Shown here piece after piece: positions 31,536-36,154 of a DNA stretch of 36,154 nt. The DNA comes from Myroides marinus (lineage in GTDB: Bacteria; Bacteroidota; Bacteroidia; Flavobacteriales; Flavobacteriaceae). Under the pieces are notes generated by a model. The model was not told the DNA's origin, did not search any database, and saw nothing but the letters and a program-made list of their open reading frames with translations. Numbering within the stretch: position 1 is the first letter of the stretch; each line of letters starts with the position of its first letter. The position numbers and the translations under genes were made by a program. The stretch spans positions 1 through 36,154 of the forward strand of contig NZ_FNYS01000030.1 in assembly GCF_900109075.1 (NCBI RefSeq), read 5' to 3'.

Positions 31536-32462
31536 ATGGCAGAGATAAAAGAAGGAATACTAGGTGGAGTGAATGGAAAGATAGGACCAGTGGTTGGTTT
31601 TAAATGGAGGGGTAGAAATCTTTTGCGTACTAAACCCAGTAAGTCACATAAGGAACCAAGTGATAAGCAAATCATACAACGCAGTAAGATGGGAATAGTA
31701 TCCACTTTTGCGAGTAAGGTGAAGGACTTCGTTAATGAGCATTACCCACTTGCCATGATTAATAATAAGCTAGCTACAGGAAAAGAACAGCTTGTATCGA
31801 TGTTGCTTAAGGAAGGAGTGTTGATGATAGATGGTGAACCTTGTATCGATATATCTACGGTTTTGTTGTCTATGGGTACGCTACCTGCAGCTGCAATGAA
31901 GAAGATTACTCGCTTAAAGACAGGACGAGTAAAGGTGTCATGGGACGAGAGTATCACCAATGTCTTGAGCAAAGGGACAGATCGCCTAACGATGGTAGTG
32001 TATAGTGAGGTATTAGATGAGTTTGACTTTATAGAATCGATAGCAAAAAGAGAAGATAAATTTGTTCACTTTGACCTCCCTACTGAATGGGTAGAGGGGG
32101 ACATACACTTGTGGAGCGTGTGGAAATCTGCGAATGGTAAACTGGTAAGTACAAGTACATATCACAATATTATAGAATTAGGGGTAGAAGAAGCTCCATT
32201 GGTAGAACAAGAAGAAGTAATAGTACCACAGAGTGAAGGGGCTTCACTAGTAGAGAAAGAGGAAGTAGCGGTGTCTCGGAATGAAGAAATAAGTAAGTAT
32301 GATACAACAACAGAAAATGAGGTAGGAACTGAGTGTGATCAGAAGGAACAGATAGCTACAACAACGAATACAGTAGAGGTGACTACTGCAGAAAAACTTA
32401 TGTCTATAGAACCGAGGGAGCCTCGATCCATTTTAGAAGCGATGCAACACTTTAGAGAATGA
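31536..32462 (+). CDS. DUF6266-family protein
   Basis: The 308-residue protein begins with the typical DUF6266 opening (EIKEGILGGVNGKIGPVVGF, then KWRGRNLLRTKPSK), followed by conserved parts such as RLKTGRVKVSWDES and LWSVWKSANGKLVSTSTYHN. The family is widespread in Bacteroidota, often in many copies, and has no known function. The last 90 residues are low-complexity, rich in Glu and Thr (VEQEEVIVPQSEG, VEKEEVAVSRNEE), with an imperfect internal repeat; this tail is not part of the family core. No signal peptide. Stands alone. Confidence 0.75.
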   Translation: MAEIKEGILGGVNGKIGPVVGFKWRGRNLLRTKPSKSHKEPSDKQIIQRSKMGIVSTFASKVKDFVNEHYPLAMINNKLATGKEQLVSMLLKEGVLMIDGEPCIDISTVLLSMGTLPAAAMKKITRLKTGRVKVSWDESITNVLSKGTDRLTMVVYSEVLDEFDFIESIAKREDKFVHFDLPTEWVEGDIHLWSVWKSANGKLVSTSTYHNIIELGVEEAPLVEQEEVIVPQSEGASLVEKEEVAVSRNEEISKYDTTTENEVGTECDQKEQIATTTNTVEVTTAEKLMSIEPREPRSILEAMQHFRE

Positions 32463-32690
32463 ACAATTGACAATGAGGAATGAACAATGAGGAATGAACA
32501 ATGATTTTGATTGTAGATATATAGGGGGCAATCCTTCCTTTGTCAGGATAATTTTCGTGGCTGGGGATTATGGGATTGTGTGAGATGCAAAGTATTGCGT
32601 CTGTACTTATTATATCCTATTAATTTTTAAATCCTTTAATTCTAATTCAGATAACAATCAACGAAACAACAAAATCACAAATACATTAAT
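32461..32690 (+). repeat. Dispersed repeat, copy B
   Basis: Reverse-oriented partner of copy A (27381-27560). The core is 32573-32651. It starts with a tandem run of about 14-bp units (GAGGAATGAACAAT, twice at 32475-32502) directly after the DUF6266 stop, and ends near CGAAACAACAAAATC. A central 50-bp stretch (32520-32570) is not shared with copy A. It fills most of the 300-bp gap before Lgt. Confidence 0.7.
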
Positions 32691-32763
32691 TAAGATAATA
32701 TTATAAGTATAGCTAAGCTAAATTACTGTACTTTGTAATCTTGTTAATAATTAAACTAAATAG

Positions 32764-33624
32764 ATGAATTTAGTAGCTGTGCTATGGGATGCCAACCCAG
32801 AAATGATAAAGATAGGATCAGTTCCTGTGAGATATTACGGAGTTCTTTTTGCCCTAGGGATAATATTGGGATATAAGATAGTGAGTTATGTCTTTGATAA
32901 AGAGCGTATCCCTCAGTTTTACTTAGATAAATTACTTCTATATATCATAGTCGGTACAGTAGTAGGAGCTAGATTAGGACATTGTTTGTTCTATGAGTTT
33001 GATTACTATATGCAGAATCCTTTAGAGATTATCATTCCTTTTGCTAAAGTAAATGGTACTTATCAGTATGTAGGTTTTATGGGATTAGCCAGTCATGGAG
33101 GAGCGATAGGAGTGTTATTAGCTATTTACCTATATTGCCGTAAGTATAAAATAGGAGTATTGTGGATATTAGATAAGATTGCATTAGGGGTGCCTATTGC
33201 AGGAGCGTTTATACGTTTTGGTAATTTTATGAACTCAGAGATATATGGTAAGCCAACTGACGGTTCATGGGGAGTAATCTTTGCTAATGATGACATGATA
33301 CCGCGTCACCCTACACAGCTTTACGAAGCATTTGGGTATATCATTACAGGAGTATTTTTGTGGTTTTTATATCACAGTCATAAAGTAAAGAATAATGGAG
33401 TAGTGTTTGCTTACTTCTTGATATTAATGTTCAGTACGCGATTTATACTAGAGTTTTTTAAAGAAGATCAAGTGGCCTTTGAACAGAACATGATGTTTAA
33501 TATGGGACAGTGGTTAAGCGTACCTTTTATATTAATAGGAGTGTTGATGTTAGTATTCCAGAATAAAATGACTAATATTAGCCAGTTTAATTCTTCTAGT
33601 TTAGTAGAATCTTCTACTAAGTAA
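32764..33624 (+). CDS. lgt: Prolipoprotein diacylglyceryl transferase
   Basis: The 286-residue polytopic inner-membrane enzyme attaches diacylglycerol from phosphatidylglycerol to the lipobox Cys of prolipoproteins, the first step in lipoprotein maturation. Seven or so membrane segments are visible. Key motifs: YYGVLFALGII (24-34), SHGGAIG with H111, and the Lgt signature RFGNFMNSEIYGKPT starting at R151. C-terminal PTQLYEA (helix start) and RFILEFFKEDQV also match. A GNAT gene follows after 21 bp. The window itself codes for several lipoproteins that need this enzyme. Confidence 0.95.
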   Translation: MNLVAVLWDANPEMIKIGSVPVRYYGVLFALGIILGYKIVSYVFDKERIPQFYLDKLLLYIIVGTVVGARLGHCLFYEFDYYMQNPLEIIIPFAKVNGTYQYVGFMGLASHGGAIGVLLAIYLYCRKYKIGVLWILDKIALGVPIAGAFIRFGNFMNSEIYGKPTDGSWGVIFANDDMIPRHPTQLYEAFGYIITGVFLWFLYHSHKVKNNGVVFAYFLILMFSTRFILEFFKEDQVAFEQNMMFNMGQWLSVPFILIGVLMLVFQNKMTNISQFNSSSLVESSTK

Positions 33625-33645
33625 GAAGTAATATATAAGAAAAGA

Positions 33646-34371
33646 ATGAGCGGATTTTCAGAAGAAGTGCATACATATTGGCAGTCTCAGATGATACAAG
33701 GGAGTATTATTCATCTTGATGAGGTATTTACACTTGTCTCTAACCCTAGTTTAAAGGAGATGTATAAGGTCATGATTTTAGAAATGACCAATAAACATAC
33801 GATGGCAGTAGCTACACCATGTGTGGTCGAGGATTTAAAACTAAAAGAGCTAGAGGAGTATACTGTAGAGGTGTTTAGAGAGGCTATTTCGAGTTGTAAG
33901 ATTGAGTTACACACACCAGATTATATTTATTATTTACCTAATAATAGAATTATTCCTGCCAAACCAATACAAGATAGTATAACGTTTAGACCTCTATCAG
34001 AAGAGCATGATGTAGAAGTATTCAGAGCTTTTGAAGCTAAGTGTTCAGAAGAAGATTTAGACGGAGCGTATGTATCTCTAAAGCATTGGGTGGTTTATGG
34101 TGCTTTTGATGGAGAAGAGCTTATAGGAGCTAGTAGCGCCTACTTATGGAATGGTACTAGGTTAGCAGATTTAGGTGTGATAATAGGTGAAGATTATCGA
34201 GATAGGAGTATTGCTACTCGTTTAGTACAGGCAATATGTATGGATATAATAGATAAAGGTTATGTACCACAGTATAGATGTCAGACAGATAATACAGCAT
34301 CAGTAGCATTAGCTGAGGCAGTTGGCTTTTCATTATTTGGAGAATGGGAAGTAATCTTAGCAAAAGAATAA
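33646..34371 (+). CDS. GNAT-family N-acetyltransferase
   Basis: The 241-residue protein has a GNAT acetyltransferase domain in its C-terminal half: LADLGVIIGEDYRDRSIATR is the acetyl-CoA-binding motif A, followed by TDNTASVALAEAVGFSLFGE (motif B). The N-terminal 110 residues form a separate segment of unknown fold with a conserved look (CVVEDLKLKELEEYTVEVF). The acceptor substrate is not known. It follows lgt by 21 bp and is probably co-transcribed, with a terminator at 34391. Confidence 0.8.
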   Translation: MSGFSEEVHTYWQSQMIQGSIIHLDEVFTLVSNPSLKEMYKVMILEMTNKHTMAVATPCVVEDLKLKELEEYTVEVFREAISSCKIELHTPDYIYYLPNNRIIPAKPIQDSITFRPLSEEHDVEVFRAFEAKCSEEDLDGAYVSLKHWVVYGAFDGEELIGASSAYLWNGTRLADLGVIIGEDYRDRSIATRLVQAICMDIIDKGYVPQYRCQTDNTASVALAEAVGFSLFGEWEVILAKE

Positions 34372-34390
34372 GTAAATAATTATATTAAAA

Positions 34391-34425
34391 AAGGCCCTTA
34401 TAGAGTTTCTATTAAGGGTCTTTTT
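34391..34425 (+). terminator. Intrinsic terminator after the lgt-GNAT unit
   Basis: AAGGCCCTTA (34391-34400) pairs with TAAGGGTCTT (34413-34422) with one G-T pair, followed by a run of Ts. It is 20 bp after the GNAT stop. Confidence 0.8.
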
Positions 34426-34624
34426 GGTTTTATACAGTTAATTATTAATGAGATACTACGAGGATTTTGTGCTATTAGTAAAGTATATTACTGCTGAATA
34501 TGTTATATGTTGTATAATTGTGTATATTTTATAGTATATTTTCTTTTTTAATGTTTTTTATTTGAGTTATTTTTAAAATTAGTATAATGTAGTATTTTTA
34601 TTTTATTAGTGTTAAAAAATAATC

Positions 34625-34632
34625 TAATTTTG
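34625..34632 (+). promoter_or_regulatory. Candidate -7 box of the repeat-protein gene
   Basis: TAATTTTG fits TAnnTTTG and is 51 nt upstream of the start at 34684. The region is very AT-rich, so a chance match is possible. Apart from this and the preceding terminator, I see nothing in the 312-bp gap. Confidence 0.35.
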
Positions 34633-34683
34633 TTAACATGAGAATTTGTAAATAAAACTGTGTATAACAATTAAAAAAATACT

Positions 34684-36154
34684 ATGAAAAAGAAACTACT
34701 ACTTGCCAGTACTGTTTTTATGGCTTTGAGTACTACATATGCACAAGAAGGAGTTGGGATTGGGAAATCAATTTTACCTGATGCTACTGCTGTATTGGAT
34801 GTAGGTGCTACAAATAAAGGGATTTTGATTCCTCGAGTAACATTAACAGGAGAAGAAGATAATAACACTATAACGGGAGGAGCGTATCCTGAGAGTTTAT
34901 TAGTGTACCACTTAGGAGGAAATAATCATCCATTAACTAAAGGATTCTATTTTTGGTCAGGTGGTAAATGGAATGCTTTAGTATCTAAGACTAGTACTAC
35001 AACATCTGAGGTGTTGACAACTTTAGAAATATCTGCTGATGGAGAGAAAGTAGTATTGACTTATACAGGTGAAGATAAACAACCTGTGCCAATCGCAGTT
35101 TCTGATAGATTACAAAAAGATCCTAGCTTTAATGCCTATATTAAGAGCTTAGTTACTTCTACTGCAGCAGGTGTTGAGCTTGTAGCAGGAGATGGGATAA
35201 CAGTTGTTGCTGTACCGCCAGCAGCAGGTGAAACAGTTACTAAATACACGATTTCTGCAAATCCAGTAGGTATTACTTTAGCTGGAGACGTGACAGGTAA
35301 AGGGACAGAGACAGTTGTAGAGAGAATTAATGGTGTGAATGTAGCTAAACCTTCTGATGCTGATTTCGGATTAGCATTAGTGTATGATGAAACTACTAAA
35401 ACATGGAAACCTGGTAAACCTAAAATTGATAATACAAGTGTTACTGATAAAGCTAATTTAACAGTGGATTCTTCACTTGATTTTTCGAATGGTACAGGTA
35501 CTGGAGCTTTATTATCTGCTACAGGATTAAAAGTAAAAGCAGGTGGTATTACAGATACACATTTAGCAGTAGATGCAGTAACAACAACTAAAATAGCAGC
35601 TAACGCAGTAACTACAGGAAAGATTAAAGGAGGAACAGTTGGTCAGGTGTTAGTGTCTGATGCATCAGGTTCAACAGAATGGGTTGATCAAACAACTATC
35701 GTACCTAAGTTAGAAAATGTAACAGTAGATGGATCTCTTGATATGACAGGAGGAGCTGGAGCAGTATTAGCGGCAACAGGTTTAAAAGTAAAAGCAGGAG
35801 GTATTGCAGATACACATTTAGCAGTAGATGCAGTAACAACAACTAAAATAGCAGATAAAAATGTTACTTCTGCAAAAATAGCTGGAGGAACAGATGGCCA
35901 AGTGTTAGTGTCTGATGCAACAGGTGCAGCAAAATGGGTTAATCAAACAGCTATTGTTCCAGCATCAAAAACTGTAATAGTTGATAATTCAATTGAATTA
36001 ATAGGTGGAGTAGGAGCAGTATTAGCTGATACAGAATTAAAAGTAAAAGCAGGGGGTATTGCAGATACACATTTAGCGGCAGATGCAGTAACAACAACTA
36101 AAATAGCAGATAAAAATGTTACTTCTGCAAAAATAGCTGGAGGAACAGATGGTC
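34684..36154 (+). CDS. Secreted repeat protein (partial, runs off right edge)
   Basis: The open frame starts at ATG 34684 and is still open at the end (about 490 codons). The start gives a signal peptide (KKKLLLASTVFMALSTTYAQ) followed by the flavobacterial surface-protein opening EGVGIGKSILPDATAVLDVG and NKGILIPRVTLTG, seen in many secreted, often adhesin- or tail-fibre-like proteins. Then come KGFYFWSGGKWNALVSK and a unique segment to about residue 260. From there 85-residue units begin, each with LKVKAGGI-DTHLAVDAVTTTKI and GQVLVSDA-G-KWVNQT. The role is probably surface exposed, perhaps adhesion. The C-terminus, where a T9SS sorting domain would be, is outside the window. Confidence 0.75.
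   Translation, partial: MKKKLLLASTVFMALSTTYAQEGVGIGKSILPDATAVLDVGATNKGILIPRVTLTGEEDNNTITGGAYPESLLVYHLGGNNHPLTKGFYFWSGGKWNALVSKTSTTTSEVLTTLEISADGEKVVLTYTGEDKQPVPIAVSDRLQKDPSFNAYIKSLVTSTAAGVELVAGDGITVVAVPPAAGETVTKYTISANPVGITLAGDVTGKGTETVVERINGVNVAKPSDADFGLALVYDETTKTWKPGKPKIDNTSVTDKANLTVDSSLDFSNGTGTGALLSATGLKVKAGGITDTHLAVDAVTTTKIAANAVTTGKIKGGTVGQVLVSDASGSTEWVDQTTIVPKLENVTVDGSLDMTGGAGAVLAATGLKVKAGGIADTHLAVDAVTTTKIADKNVTSAKIAGGTDGQVLVSDATGAAKWVNQTAIVPASKTVIVDNSIELIGGVGAVLADTELKVKAGGIADTHLAADAVTTTKIADKNVTSAKIAGGTDG
35464..36154 (+). repeat. Coding tandem repeats, 85 residues per unit
   Basis: Units start at 35464, 35725 and 35980 (VDSSLDFSNG, VDGSLDMTGG, VDNSIELIGG). The first is 261 bp and the second 255 bp; the third is cut by the window. 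The segment from 35794 to 35900 and its partner at 36049 onward are nearly identical at DNA level, suggesting recent duplication or gene conversion. More copies may lie to the right. Confidence 0.85.

Noticed and set aside
34671..34868. Minus-strand frame over the start of the repeat protein
   Set aside because: It is antisense to a signal peptide and a typical secreted-protein opening; no independent support.

Overview
The window is AT-rich and reads as chromosome of a Bacteroidota, most likely a member of the Flavobacteriaceae. Evidence: a SusC/SusD-type outer-membrane uptake pair, several promoters of the Bacteroidetes TAnnTTTG -7 type, a DUF3408-type conjugation protein, a DUF6266-type protein and a LexA-like S24 repressor next to DinB and DnaE2-like polymerases. 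Myroides is my best guess at genus, but that is a recollection-level inference and not proven by the sequence.

Layout. (1) 1-2640, accessory: the end of an IS21-like element at the left edge; a minus-strand pair of a PD-(D/E)XK nuclease-like protein (probably cut by the IS) and an ADP-ribosylglycohydrolase joined by an ATGA overlap; an XRE regulator; and, divergent from the regulator, a good Bacteroidetes promoter reading into a ~240-nt, GC-richer, strongly foldable segment that may be a structured RNA. (2) 2640-11850: a 1.1-kb non-coding leader with several hairpins, then a four-gene outer-membrane operon (SusC, SusD, TTR-like lipoprotein, S9 serine peptidase) facing a small secreted protein. 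This looks like a peptide-uptake and cleavage locus. (3) 11850-19110, mobile or defence-like: RadC/JAB protein, Cys-rich unknown, DUF3408 (TraB-like) conjugation protein, an oriT-like hairpin cluster, decayed coding debris, a DUF262-AlbA_2 (Schlafen-type) fusion, and a divergent tail-anchored unknown. It looks like the eroded remnant of a conjugative element carrying defence-type cargo. (4) 19115-21716: a complete IS21-family element (istA, istB) with multiple terminal repeats, inserted 15 bp upstream of a lipoprotein gene.

(5) 21731-34371, mostly core-like: lipoprotein and membrane-anchored unknowns, a DbpA-type RNA helicase, an SOS-like mutagenesis cassette (DnaE2-like polymerase, Y-family polymerase, divergent LexA-like S24 repressor), a 2,3-butanediol dehydrogenase, a DUF6266 protein, Lgt and a GNAT acetyltransferase. 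A ~200-bp repeat occurs here twice in inverted orientation (near 27.4-27.6 and 32.5-32.7 kb). (6) 34684 to the right edge: the start of a secreted protein with 85-residue repeats that runs off the window.

I found no tRNA, rRNA or CRISPR array. The best candidates for something undescribed are the XRE-controlled structured transcript at 2.3-2.6 kb, the nuclease/ADP-ribosylglycohydrolase pair, and the DUF262-AlbA_2 fusion with its divergent tail-anchored partner.
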